From: a bacterium
Lineage (GTDB): Bacteria > Myxococcota_A > Bradymonadia > UBA7976 > UBA1532
Length of the DNA stretch: 64,000 bases
Direction: 5' to 3'
Assembly: GCA_030426085.1 (NCBI GenBank)
Contig: JAUHYW010000003.1
Location: forward strand, 183,343 to 247,342
A program made the translations under genes and the position numbers. Shown here piece after piece: positions 22,196 through 35,919 of the stretch (the stretch's first letter is position 1; each line of letters starts with the position of its first letter). The notes beneath the pieces were generated by a model. That model did no database searches, was not told the origin of the DNA, and saw only the letters and a program-made list of their open reading frames with translations.

Positions 22196-23368
22196 GTGCC
22201 GCCCGCGCTGCGCTTCGCGCTCATCGTCACCGTCGGGCTGACCCTCGTGGTCGGCACCCACCTCTACTTCTACCGCCGCTTCGTGCGCGACGTCGCCGCC
22301 GGCCCCCGCGGTCGGCGGTTCGGCGGGGTGATCCTGATCCTGCTGGCCCTGCTGCTGGTGCTCGGCCTGCCCGGCAGCCGGCTGCTGCCCCGGGCGGCGG
22401 GCGAGGTGGTGGGGTTCCTGGCCTTCGGCTGGATGGGGGTCATCGCGGTGACCGTGCCGCTGCTGGTGCTCGTCGACCTGCTGCGGGTGCCCTACGCCCG
22501 CTGGCGCCGGTCGCGGCAGGATCAGGCGCCGCTCGATCCCGGGAGGCGGGTCGCGATCTCGCGGGGGGTGGCGGCGGTGACCGCGCTGGGGGCCGGCACC
22601 ACGTCGGCGGCGGGGTTCAAGGCGGCCTTCGACGCGCCCGAGGTGCGCGAGGTGCAGGTGCCGCTCGGCGTGCCGGCCCCGCTGCGCGGGCTGCGGGTGG
22701 TGCAGGTGTCGGACATCCACGTCGGGCCGACCATCGGGCGGGCGTTCATGGACGATCTGGTGGCCCGGATCAACGCGCTCGAGCCGGACATCGTGGCCAT
22801 CACCGGCGACCTGGTCGACGGCACGGTGCGCCGCCTGGGGCCGCACACCGCGCCGCTCGGCGCGATCGAGAGCCGCTACGGGACCTTCTTCGTCACCGGC
22901 AACCACGAGTACTACTCGGGGGCCGACCCCTGGATCGCGGAGCTGACCCGGCTGGGCATCAAGGTGCTGCGCAATGAGCGGGTGACCATCGAGCACGGGG
23001 GGGCGCAGCTCGACATCGCCGGGGTCGACGACTGGCGGGCCCACGGCTTCGGCGGCGATCACGGCCACGACCCGGACAAGGCGCTCGGCGGGCGCGACCC
23101 CGAGCGGCCGGTGATCCTGCTGGCCCACCAGCCCAAGTCAGTCTTCGACGCCGCCCGCCACGGGGTCGATCTGGTGCTGTCGGGGCATACCCACGGGGGG
23201 CAGATCTGGCCGTTCGCGGCGGTGGTCAAGCTGGTGCAGCCGTACGTGAAGGGGCTGTACCGCCACGACGAGAAGACCTGGATCTACGTGCACCCGGGCA
23301 CCGGCTACTGGGGGCCGCCGATGCGGGTCGGGGTGCCGGCGGAGATCGCGGTGCTGACGCTGGCCTGA
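22196..23368 (+). CDS. Membrane-anchored metallophosphoesterase (calcineurin-like, YkuE/YaeI type)
   Basis: A 390-residue protein with a GTG start supported by GAGGAG seven nt upstream. Three N-terminal helices (about residues 7-23, 44-62, 72-95) are followed by a metallophosphoesterase domain at about 155-390. All metal-binding motifs are present: SDIHVG, TGDLVDG, TGNHEYY, LAHQPK and SGHTHGGQIWP. This set matches the YkuE/YaeI-type membrane phosphoesterases, which are often predicted to act on phospholipid-derived substrates such as UDP-diacylglucosamine-like lipids; the substrate here is not known. It ends two nt before the stop codon of the convergent glutamate dehydrogenase gene. Confidence 0.88.
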   Translation: MPPALRFALIVTVGLTLVVGTHLYFYRRFVRDVAAGPRGRRFGGVILILLALLLVLGLPGSRLLPRAAGEVVGFLAFGWMGVIAVTVPLLVLVDLLRVPYARWRRSRQDQAPLDPGRRVAISRGVAAVTALGAGTTSAAGFKAAFDAPEVREVQVPLGVPAPLRGLRVVQVSDIHVGPTIGRAFMDDLVARINALEPDIVAITGDLVDGTVRRLGPHTAPLGAIESRYGTFFVTGNHEYYSGADPWIAELTRLGIKVLRNERVTIEHGGAQLDIAGVDDWRAHGFGGDHGHDPDKALGGRDPERPVILLAHQPKSVFDAARHGVDLVLSGHTHGGQIWPFAAVVKLVQPYVKGLYRHDEKTWIYVHPGTGYWGPPMRVGVPAEIAVLTLA

Positions 23369-23370
23369 GC

Positions 23371-24657
23371 TCAGTCCTCGCTGTTGAAGTAGTCCCGGGT
23401 GCCGCTCATCTCGATGCCCGTCTCGATGCGGCGCAGCGCCACCGCGTAGGCCGCCGCCCGCCAGGTGCTGGTGTCCTCGGCCCGGGCCGTCGCCACCGCG
23501 TCGAAGGCGTCCTCCATCTGGGACTTCAGCCGTGCGCGCACCGTCTCGAGGGTCCACGGGTAGCCCTGCCGGTTCTGGACCCACTCGAAGTAGCTGACGG
23601 TCACCCCGCCGGCGTTGACGAGCACGTCGGGCAGCACGTCGATGTCCCGCTCGGCGAGGATGCCCTCGGCGGCGAGCGTGGTCGGGCCGTTGGCCACCTC
23701 GACGATGGCCTTCGCCTTGATGTCCCCCGCGTTCTCCTCGGTGATCGCGTCCTCGAGCGCGGCGGGCACGAGCAGGTCGACGTCGAGCTCGAGCAGCTCG
23801 GCGTTGGTGATGGTGTCGTGCTCGACGAGCTCGCACACCGAGCCCTCGCAGTAGACCCCCTTGAGCACCCGGCTCTCCTGCTTGACCTTGTAGAGGCTGT
23901 CGACGTCGAAGCCGTCCTTCTTGTAGATGCCGCCCTTGGAGTCGCTGACCGCCACGATGCGGTAGCCCGCCTGCTGCATCAGCCGGGCGATGTGGTAGCC
24001 GGCGTTGCCGAAGCCCTGGAGGGCCACGGTGGTCGACGCCCGGTCGAGGCCCCTGTGGTCGGCGTACTTCTCGACGATGTGGAACGCGCCCCGCCCGGTG
24101 GCCTCGCCGCGCCCCTTCGAGCCGCCGAGGCCGACCGGCTTGCCGGTGATGACCGCGGGGGCCTTGTGGCGCACGATCGCTTCGTACTCGTCGGCCATCC
24201 AGCCCATGATGCGGGCGTTGGTGTAGACGTCGGGGGCCGGGATGTCGGTGTCGGGGCCCACGAAGTCGGCCATCGCCCGCATATAGGCCCGCGAGAGCCG
24301 CTCGAGCTCCATGCGGCTGAGCTTCTTGGGGTCGACGATGACCCCGCCCTTGCCCCCGCCGTAGGGCAGGTCGACGCAGGCGTTCTTGATGGTCATCCAC
24401 AGGGCGAGGGCCTTGACCTCGGCGGCGCTGACCCCCGGGTGGAACCGGATGCCGCCCTTGGTCGGGCCGAGCACGTCGTTGTAGCGGCAGCGGAAGGCGG
24501 GGAAGTAGCGGGTGCCGCCGTCGTCCATGCGCACCGGCAGGCTGGCGGCGAGGGTGGCCTTGGGCTGCACGAGCGCCTCGACCACCTCGGGGCGGATCCC
24601 GGCTTCTTCGCCGAGGTTGCGCAGGCGGGCGACGGCGTCCTGGAAAACATCACTCAT
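23371..24657 (-). CDS. gdhA: Glutamate dehydrogenase (Glu/Leu/Phe/Val dehydrogenase family)
   Basis: A 428-residue hexameric-type dehydrogenase interconverting glutamate and 2-oxoglutarate plus ammonia. The start is supported by GGAGGAG upstream of the ATG. Visible family features: GPTKGGIRFHPGVS, the catalytic-lysine motif PYGGGKGGV, GPDTDIPAPDV, the Rossmann loop GFGNAGYHIA and the NAGGVTVSYFEW signature. Length and the absence of an N-terminal extension fit the small NAD-type bacterial or archaeal-like enzymes; cofactor preference is not assigned. The AT-richer stretch at 24700-24745 upstream probably holds divergent promoters for this gene and the GH92 gene, but I could not place clear hexamers. 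Confidence 0.95.
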   Translation of the reverse strand: MSDVFQDAVARLRNLGEEAGIRPEVVEALVQPKATLAASLPVRMDDGGTRYFPAFRCRYNDVLGPTKGGIRFHPGVSAAEVKALALWMTIKNACVDLPYGGGKGGVIVDPKKLSRMELERLSRAYMRAMADFVGPDTDIPAPDVYTNARIMGWMADEYEAIVRHKAPAVITGKPVGLGGSKGRGEATGRGAFHIVEKYADHRGLDRASTTVALQGFGNAGYHIARLMQQAGYRIVAVSDSKGGIYKKDGFDVDSLYKVKQESRVLKGVYCEGSVCELVEHDTITNAELLELDVDLLVPAALEDAITEENAGDIKAKAIVEVANGPTTLAAEGILAERDIDVLPDVLVNAGGVTVSYFEWVQNRQGYPWTLETVRARLKSQMEDAFDAVATARAEDTSTWRAAAYAVALRRIETGIEMSGTRDYFNSED

Positions 24658-24816
24658 GGCTCGGTCTCCTCCGGGGGTGGGGGTGAGCGCTGTGCGCAGA
24701 AAGGGAAACGCATCACCGCTGGAGACATTACATACCCTTCTCGCGGCGATCGGTAGGGCCCGGCGCTTTCATCGCCCGGGGCTCCTCGTCCAAGATGCGG
24801 CGACACGGAGGTGAGC

Positions 24817-27228
24817 ATGACGCGAAGGGTGATGCGGGGCGCGATCCGGCTGGTGGCGCTCGCCGCGCTGTGCGGCGCGAGCGGGCCGCTGGCGGGCTGT
24901 GACGACGACTCGACCGCCGAGCCGGTGGACGGGGCCCGGCCCGACACGGCGCCCGATCCGGACGCGGCGCCCGATCCCGAGCCGGACGCGGCGCCCGAAC
25001 CGGACGCGGGGCCCGACCCCGATGGCGCGCCCGACGCGGCCCCGCCCCTGCGGGTCGATCCGGGCCCGGTCATCGACGCCGAGGCCGCGATGGCCTACGT
25101 CGACCCGTTCATCGGCACCGGCGGCTTCGGCTTCGGCTACGCCGCGCTGACCCCTGCGGCCCAGATGCCGCTGGGCATGATGCGCCTGGGCCCCGACACG
25201 ACCGACGCCGGGCGCCACTCCCGCTTCCACCACTTCAGCGGCTACTACCACCCCGACCCCGACGTGCGCGGCTTCAGCCACGTCCGGCTGGTGGGCACCG
25301 GCGTCGGCGACCTGGGGCTGGTGCGGGTGCTGCCCCAGCGCACCCTCGACGGGCCCCACCCCGGCGCGCGCTGGGCCCCGATGGACAAGGCGAGCGAGGC
25401 GGCAGTGCCCGGGCGCTACGACGTGCGGCTGACCGATCCGGCGGTGGCGGTGGCGCTGACGGCGAGCCACCACGCGGGGGTGCACCGCTACACCTTCGCC
25501 GACGACGGGCGGGTCTACCTGATCGTCGACGCCGGGGCCTCGGTCAACGATCAGGCCGCCGAGGACGCGCGCATGGTCTGGCGGGACGGCGCGCTGGGCA
25601 GCCAGACGGTGTGGACCGGCGGCTTCACCGGTCGCAGCCAGGGCTTCGTGCTGCACACGGTGATGCGCTTCGACCCGCCGCCGACGGCGGTCTTCGGGTG
25701 GGACGGTGAGGGCTTCGTCGAGGGCGCCGCCGCCCAGGGCCCGCAGGCGGCGATGGCCCTGGCCTTCGACGACGTGGCCGACGTGCCCATCGAGCTGCGG
25801 GTGGGCATCTCGTACATCGGCAGCGGCGAGGCGGGGCGCAACCTCGACGCCCAGATCGGCGGGCGCTCGTTCGACGAGGTGGCCGCGGCGGCGTGGGACG
25901 CGTGGCGGGACAAGATCGGCCGGGTGCGGGTCGCCGGGGGGTCCGAGCGCGACCGGCGGGTGTTCTACTCGGCGCAGTATCACGCCTACGCCATGCCGAC
26001 CCGCTTCTCGGAGTCCGACGGGCGCTACGCCGGCCTGGACGGCGAGGCCCACGCGGTCGACGAGCACGGCGGCGGCTTCACCTACTACACCGATCTGTCG
26101 CTGTGGGACTCGTTCCGCACGCTGCACCCGTGGCTGGTGCTCACCGACCCCGACGTGCAGCGGGACTGCCTGCGCTCGCTGATGGCGATGTACGCCGACG
26201 GCGGCTCGATGCCCCGCTGGCCGGCCAACACCAGCTACAGCGGCAGCATGATCGGGTCGAGCGCCGACATGCTCTTCGCCGGCTCGCGGGCCAAGGGCAT
26301 CGACGGGGTCGACTACGAGGCGGCGTTCGACGCGCTGATGCAGGCGGCGAGCGGGCCGGTGCCCCGGGCGGGGCGCAGCGGCATCGAGGACTACCTGGCG
26401 CTGGGCTACGTGTCGTCGGACAGCGGCAGCGGCTCGGTCTCGCGCACCCTGGAGTACGCCTACAGCGACCACATGCTCGCCGATCTGGCCGAGCGGCTCG
26501 GGCGCCCCGAGGCCGAGGCGCTGCGGGCCCGGGGGCAGAGCTATCGCAGCCTGTTCGATGGCGCGGCGGGCTTCTTCTTCCCCCGCGACCGGGGCGGGGC
26601 GATGCAGCCGGTGCCGACGGAGGGCATCTCGATGGGCGAGGGGCCCTTCGTCGAGGGCAACGCGTGGCATTGGCGGTTCTCGGCCTTCCACGATCCGGCG
26701 GGGCTGGCCGAGCTGTTCGGCGGGCCGGCGGGGCTCGGCGACGCGCTGGACCGCTTCTTCGACCTCAGCCAGCTCGGCACGCCCGCCTTCAACGCGGCCC
26801 TGCCCGACCTCTTCTACTGGCACGGCAACGAGCCCCAGATCCACGCGGCGTTCCTGTACCACGCCACCGACCGCCCGGAGCGGGTGACCGAGCAGGTGCG
26901 CCGCATCCAGTACGGGGCCTACACGGACACCCCGGCGGGGCTGGTGGGCAACGACGACGGGGGCACCCTGAGCGCGTGGCTGCTCTTCACCGCGCTGGGG
27001 CTGTACCCGGTGGCCGGCAGCGACCTGTACTACACCGCCTCGCCGATGTTCCCCCGGATCGAGGCGGACCACGCCGGGGGCACGCTGACGGTCGAGGCGT
27101 GGGGGGCCGGCCCCGCGGTGCACGCCTTCGAGGCGGCCTGGCTGGACGATACGCCGGTGGAGGGCGGCCGGCTGCGCCACGCCGATCTGGTGGCGGCCGA
27201 GGTGCTGCGCTTCGACATGGTGCGCTGA
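24817..27228 (+). CDS. GH92 family glycosidase (alpha-mannosidase-like) lipoprotein
   Basis: An 803-residue secreted enzyme. The ATG at 24817 is preferred over a GTG six nt upstream because GGAGGTGA (24807-24814) gives correct spacing. A lipoprotein signal (LVALAALCGASGPLAGC) is followed by an Asp/Pro/Ala/Glu-rich linker (residues 33-75) and a full GH92 catalytic region. Features seen: YVDPFIGTGGFGFGYA, GFSHVRLVGTG, FTYYTDLSLWDSFRTLHPW, the GNEPQIHAAFLYHATDRP segment and GLVGNDDGGTLSAWLLFTAL. GH92 enzymes are calcium-dependent exo-alpha-mannosidases; some members act on mannosyl-phosphate or other linkages. Probable surface degradation of host or prey glycans. No transporter is adjacent. Confidence 0.93.
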   Translation: MTRRVMRGAIRLVALAALCGASGPLAGCDDDSTAEPVDGARPDTAPDPDAAPDPEPDAAPEPDAGPDPDGAPDAAPPLRVDPGPVIDAEAAMAYVDPFIGTGGFGFGYAALTPAAQMPLGMMRLGPDTTDAGRHSRFHHFSGYYHPDPDVRGFSHVRLVGTGVGDLGLVRVLPQRTLDGPHPGARWAPMDKASEAAVPGRYDVRLTDPAVAVALTASHHAGVHRYTFADDGRVYLIVDAGASVNDQAAEDARMVWRDGALGSQTVWTGGFTGRSQGFVLHTVMRFDPPPTAVFGWDGEGFVEGAAAQGPQAAMALAFDDVADVPIELRVGISYIGSGEAGRNLDAQIGGRSFDEVAAAAWDAWRDKIGRVRVAGGSERDRRVFYSAQYHAYAMPTRFSESDGRYAGLDGEAHAVDEHGGGFTYYTDLSLWDSFRTLHPWLVLTDPDVQRDCLRSLMAMYADGGSMPRWPANTSYSGSMIGSSADMLFAGSRAKGIDGVDYEAAFDALMQAASGPVPRAGRSGIEDYLALGYVSSDSGSGSVSRTLEYAYSDHMLADLAERLGRPEAEALRARGQSYRSLFDGAAGFFFPRDRGGAMQPVPTEGISMGEGPFVEGNAWHWRFSAFHDPAGLAELFGGPAGLGDALDRFFDLSQLGTPAFNAALPDLFYWHGNEPQIHAAFLYHATDRPERVTEQVRRIQYGAYTDTPAGLVGNDDGGTLSAWLLFTALGLYPVAGSDLYYTASPMFPRIEADHAGGTLTVEAWGAGPAVHAFEAAWLDDTPVEGGRLRHADLVAAEVLRFDMVR

Positions 27229-27244
27229 GGCCGGGCGTCGGAGC

Positions 27245-28360
27245 TCAGTCGCTGCAGCGGTAGCGGTGCAGCGGCTGGCCCCCCCGCAGCTCGGGATCCT
27301 CGGAGACGGTCCACACGTCCCGCCCGCTGGGATCGTAGGTGATCGCCTCGCCCTGGGGCTCGCTCAGCGGGCCGATGGAGACGGTGCGCGGCTGCACGAA
27401 CGGCAGATCGGCGATGCCCCGGGCGGGGTCGGCGCCCTCGGCGAAGACGTACTCGTAGCTGCCGGTGTAGACCCGCAGCACCAGCCGGGTGCCGTCGGGG
27501 TGCAGGTCGGCGGCGGTGATCGAGCGGCCGTTCTCGATGGCCAACCCCGGGGCGTTGATGCGGGTGATCTCGTCGAGCTCGACCGCCTCGCCGTCGACGA
27601 GCGGCCCCGGGTGGCCGAAGACGCGGGCGACCGGGGCATCGACCTTCTCGAAGAGCCAGAAGCGATCCCCGGCCGGGGCCACCGCGAGCGCCTCGACGTC
27701 GACCGGCCCCCCGGGATATTCGACGGGGAAGGTCCACACCCGCTGGGCCTCGCCCCCCGCGACCACCGGCTCGGGCACCGCGTAGACCGCCGCGTCGTCC
27801 CGGCTGCGGCGGTTGTCGCCCACGTCGGCCACCCACAGGCAGGGCCCCGATCCGTCGGGGCAGTCGGCGGCGGCCAGGTCTTCCCAGTCCTCGTTGTCGA
27901 CCGGCAGCCGCACCTCGCCCCGGGCGTTGCCGGCGGTGTCGACGGCGTACAGCACCGGCTCGCCGCCGGAGTCGGTGTGCATCCACAGCACGTCGGGCCG
28001 GCTGGCCGAGAAGGCGATGCCCGAGACCTCGGCCAGCGTGTCGCCCATCAAGCGGCCCACCACCTCGGGGGGCGCGTAGACCGAGCCGCAGGCCCGGGGC
28101 GGGGGGCCCATGTCGGGCGCCGGCGGGGCCATGTCGGGCGCCGGCGGGGCCATGTCGCGGGGCGGCGCCATGTCGGGCGGGGGCGGGGCCATGTCCCGGG
28201 GCGGCGGGGCCATGTCCGGCGGGCCGCGATCGGGCGCGGCGTCGGCCGGGGGGCCCACGTCGACGGCCCGGTCGGGGGTCGGCTCGGCCACGCCCCCGTC
28301 GCAGGCCGCCAGCAAGCCGCCCAGCAGGCAACCGACCAGGGACATCGCGCGCGCGCTCAT
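27245..28360 (-). CDS. Lipoprotein with DMAPP repeats and propeller-like domain, function unknown
   Basis: A 371-residue protein with lipobox LLAAC, then a linker of about 70 residues built from repeated PPDMAPP/PPRDMAPP units (encoded 28105-28260). The C-terminal 270 residues contain regularly spaced strands such as VSGIAFSASRPDVLWMHTDS, EDLAAADC, LWVADVGDNRRSRDDAAVYA, VDVEALAVAPAGDRFWLFEK and SITAADLHPDG. This resembles a six-bladed propeller of the SdiA-regulated/NHL class. No catalytic motif was recognised. It is convergent with the GH92 gene (16 nt apart). Confidence 0.75.
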   Translation of the reverse strand: MSARAMSLVGCLLGGLLAACDGGVAEPTPDRAVDVGPPADAAPDRGPPDMAPPPRDMAPPPPDMAPPRDMAPPAPDMAPPAPDMGPPPRACGSVYAPPEVVGRLMGDTLAEVSGIAFSASRPDVLWMHTDSGGEPVLYAVDTAGNARGEVRLPVDNEDWEDLAAADCPDGSGPCLWVADVGDNRRSRDDAAVYAVPEPVVAGGEAQRVWTFPVEYPGGPVDVEALAVAPAGDRFWLFEKVDAPVARVFGHPGPLVDGEAVELDEITRINAPGLAIENGRSITAADLHPDGTRLVLRVYTGSYEYVFAEGADPARGIADLPFVQPRTVSIGPLSEPQGEAITYDPSGRDVWTVSEDPELRGGQPLHRYRCSD

Positions 28361-28434
28361 CGGCTCACTCCCGTGATGCAGGCGGCTCTGTGTATCCCAA
28401 CCGGGGCCGGCGGCGCGACCTCGACGCGCAGTGT

Positions 28435-29772
28435 TCACGGGGCGAGGATCAACGTCACCCCGCCGCCATCGTAGACCCCGTCGCCGTCGTCCAGATCCCA
28501 GCCGACCCCGAAGGTGGCCCACACCCGCTCGCCGAAGGGCACCGCGAAGCGGGTCAGCAGGCGGTGGTCGGCGCCGGCGAACCGGCGGTCGTCGGGCCCG
28601 GTGAGCGCCCGGTCGCTGCGCATGAAGCCCAGGTCGAGGCCGAAGCCGTCGAACAGCATCCACACCGCTCGGATCCGGCTCAGCCAGCGGATCTCGCCCC
28701 CCGTGGGGCCGTCGGGATCGGTCGGATCCAGCAGCCCCTCGGCGGCGGTGCGCCCGACGACCGCCTCGACCTGAACCGGCCCCAGCGCCGCCAGCCCGTA
28801 GGCTTCGAGGCGGGTGGCGTCTTCGGTGATCCGCCGGTCGCGGGCCGGATCGGCGAAGCCCACCGCGCCGAAGTCCGAGGTCCACCGGCGGGCGGTGAGC
28901 CCCAGCGCCACCGGGATCCCCAGGGCGGGCGGCAGCCGATACTCGATCAGGCCCGCGCCGAGCCAGCCCTCGCGGACCCGGCGGTGGTCGTCCTCGGGCA
29001 CCTCGGGGTGCCACACCCGGATCGCCTGGGGCAGCACCCGGGCCCCGTACAGCTCGACCCGCAGCCCGGCGACGCGGGCCGAGAGCAGCTCCACCGCCAG
29101 CGCCAGCGGGGCGTCCTGCATGTCGAGGTGGCGGTCGAGCACGACGCCCCGACCCTCGGCCAGCGCGTAGGCCGCGTCGATGAAGGCGTCGAACGCAGCC
29201 AGCCGCACCCGGGCCTCGCCCCACGCCGCCCAGCGGGCGCCGACCAGCAGCTCGAGGTCGATGTCCTCTTTCTCGCCCCGGGGGTAGACCCCCAGGCGGG
29301 CGAAGACCGGGCTGCCGCCGATCGACTCGTGCCCGAAGTCGACCCGCAGCAGGTCGCTGTCGTAGCCCCGCCCGTAGCGCCGGTCGAAGCGCAGCCCCAC
29401 GAAGCCGCCCGCCTCGCCCACCGCGGCCCGGGTCTTGAGCTGCACCAGGTGGGCGAACCCGAACTCGTCGAGGCTCTGCAAGCGGAAGCGGCCCCCGTCG
29501 ATCGCCGCCCGCCACCGCTGCTCGTCGGCCCGGGGCAGGTCGGAGGCCGCCAGATCCATCTCGTACTCGGGGTACAGCCGGCGGTTCTGCCGCTGCTGGG
29601 GCGGGCCGTCGGGGTCGGGGCGGCCGGTGCGGTCGTACATCCGGCGCCACTGGCCGCTCCACACCTCGTCGAGGGTGTAGCCGCCGAGGCGGTCGAGGGG
29701 GTCGGGCGCGAGCGGGGTCGGGGGCGGGGCGAGCAGCGCGATCAGCAGCGCGCAGGCCGGCAGGCCGGACAC
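28435..29772 (-). CDS. Probable outer-membrane beta-barrel protein, function unknown
   Basis: A 445-residue protein (GTG start) with a short signal-like N-terminus (LPACALLIALLAPP) and regularly alternating hydrophobic/polar strands rich in Arg and Asp at turns, for example GGFVGLRFDRRYGRGYDSDLL, split here by typical barrel spacing, and VWATFGVGWDLDDGDGVYDG near the end. It looks like a beta-barrel porin-like protein, but no family is recognised, and it ends LILAP rather than in Phe. It lies 10 nt downstream of a small secreted protein gene on the same strand, suggesting co-expression. Confidence 0.6.
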   Translation of the reverse strand: MSGLPACALLIALLAPPPTPLAPDPLDRLGGYTLDEVWSGQWRRMYDRTGRPDPDGPPQQRQNRRLYPEYEMDLAASDLPRADEQRWRAAIDGGRFRLQSLDEFGFAHLVQLKTRAAVGEAGGFVGLRFDRRYGRGYDSDLLRVDFGHESIGGSPVFARLGVYPRGEKEDIDLELLVGARWAAWGEARVRLAAFDAFIDAAYALAEGRGVVLDRHLDMQDAPLALAVELLSARVAGLRVELYGARVLPQAIRVWHPEVPEDDHRRVREGWLGAGLIEYRLPPALGIPVALGLTARRWTSDFGAVGFADPARDRRITEDATRLEAYGLAALGPVQVEAVVGRTAAEGLLDPTDPDGPTGGEIRWLSRIRAVWMLFDGFGLDLGFMRSDRALTGPDDRRFAGADHRLLTRFAVPFGERVWATFGVGWDLDDGDGVYDGGGVTLILAP

Positions 29773-29782
29773 GGCCCGGCGC

Positions 29783-30271
29783 TCAGCGGGCGGCGAGCGC
29801 GCGGGCCAGGCGGCTCTTGCGGAGGGTGGCGGCGTCGATGGTCAGCGGCCCGACGGCCCGCGCGGCCCGGCTGGCCGCGAGCAGCGCGCCGTCCACCGCC
29901 ACCGGGGCCCGGGCCACCGTCACCGGCGGGGCCGGGCGGGAGACGGTGACGACCCGCCCGTCGAGCAGCTCGAGCTCGCGCTCGATGGACGCGGTCAGCG
30001 CCCGGATGCGGCGGCTGCGGTCGACCGCCTCGCCCTGCACCGCCAGCAGCGGGTCGGCGTCGACCACCGGCGCGGTGCGGGGGCGGGCTCGACCGATGGC
30101 CAGCAGGCCGCAGTCCAGCGCCTCGACCGGCCGGCGCGAGGTGAGCTGCACCGGCGCCTCGGCCAGCGGCTGCCGCGCCGGGTGGCGGGCCCCGTCGGCC
30201 AGGGCCGGGGTGGTCCAGGCGGCGCCGGTCAGCGCCGCGGCGGTGATCGTCCGAGTCAGTATGCGCTTCAT
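29783..30271 (-). CDS. Small secreted protein of unknown function
   Basis: A 162-residue product beginning MKRILTRTITAAALTGAAW with a clear signal peptide ending near PALA. The mature part is Ala/Arg/Val-rich, and one segment (RIRALTASIERELELLDGRV) looks helical. No family is recognised. An ATG twelve nt upstream (30283) is possible; neither start has a good ribosome binding site. If the tentative promoter at 30279-30307 is right, the transcript begins almost at 30271 and would be leaderless. Confidence 0.6.
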   Translation of the reverse strand: MKRILTRTITAAALTGAAWTTPALADGARHPARQPLAEAPVQLTSRRPVEALDCGLLAIGRARPRTAPVVDADPLLAVQGEAVDRSRRIRALTASIERELELLDGRVVTVSRPAPPVTVARAPVAVDGALLAASRAARAVGPLTIDAATLRKSRLARALAAR

Positions 30272-30284
30272 GGGTATTGACATA

Positions 30285-30298
30285 TCCTACATGTAGGA
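30285..30298. promoter_or_regulatory. 14-bp perfect palindrome in a promoter spacer
   Basis: TCCTACATGTAGGA is fully palindromic. On the minus strand it fills most of a 17-nt spacer between TTGGCG and a weak -10 TATGTC, upstream of the small secreted protein gene. Operators in this position are typical of MerR-type activators or of steric repressors. The half-site TACA..TGTA also resembles BlaI/CopY-type boxes without their central two bases. Confidence 0.5.
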
Positions 30299-30328
30299 CA
30301 ACGCCAAATTCGTGCGCGTTTTTTCTGG

Positions 30329-35493
<5,165 letters not shown>

Positions 35494-35497
<4 letters not shown>

Positions 35498-35919
35498 GCG
35501 GGGCTCCCTTCTTCTGCGGACTCGAGCACCACCTGGGCGATGGCGTAGTCCCCGTCGTGGCTGAGCGAGAGGTGGGCCCGCACCGGGCCGACGTGGGCGG
35601 CGAGCGGCGGGGCGAGGCGCAGGGCCGGGCGGCCCCAGGCGTCGGCGATGACCTCGACGTGGCGCAGGTCGACCCCCGCGAGGCGGGGCGGGGCGCCGAA
35701 GAAGCCGCCGCTCCACGCCTTGACGAAGGCCTCCTTGGCCGCGAAGCGGGCCGCGAGGTGCCGCGCCGGATCACCCGACGGTCGATCGGCGGCGTCCCGC
35801 CGCTCGCCGGGGGTGAAGACCCCCTCGGCGAAGCCCGAGGCCCGATCGGCGAGCTGATCCCGCAGCCCGGGCACGTGCACCAGATCGACCCCGACCCCGA
35901 CGATCTGCGCCGGGCTCAT
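35494..35919 (-). CDS. acpS: Holo-[acyl-carrier-protein] synthase AcpS
   Basis: A 141-residue phosphopantetheinyl transferase that moves 4'-phosphopantetheine from CoA to the serine of carrier domains. Motifs: GVGVDLVHV with the Mg-binding Asp, FAAKEAFVKAW with the Glu/Lys pair, and HLSLSHDGDYAIAQV. The length is typical of AcpS (about 120-140). It overlaps both neighbours by four nucleotides (fas stop at 35916-35918 with its ATG at 35917-35919; its stop with the ACC start). Fungal type I synthases carry this activity as a C-terminal domain. Here it is a separate gene immediately downstream of fas, as in mycobacteria. It should activate the ACP domain of the synthase. Confidence 0.96.
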
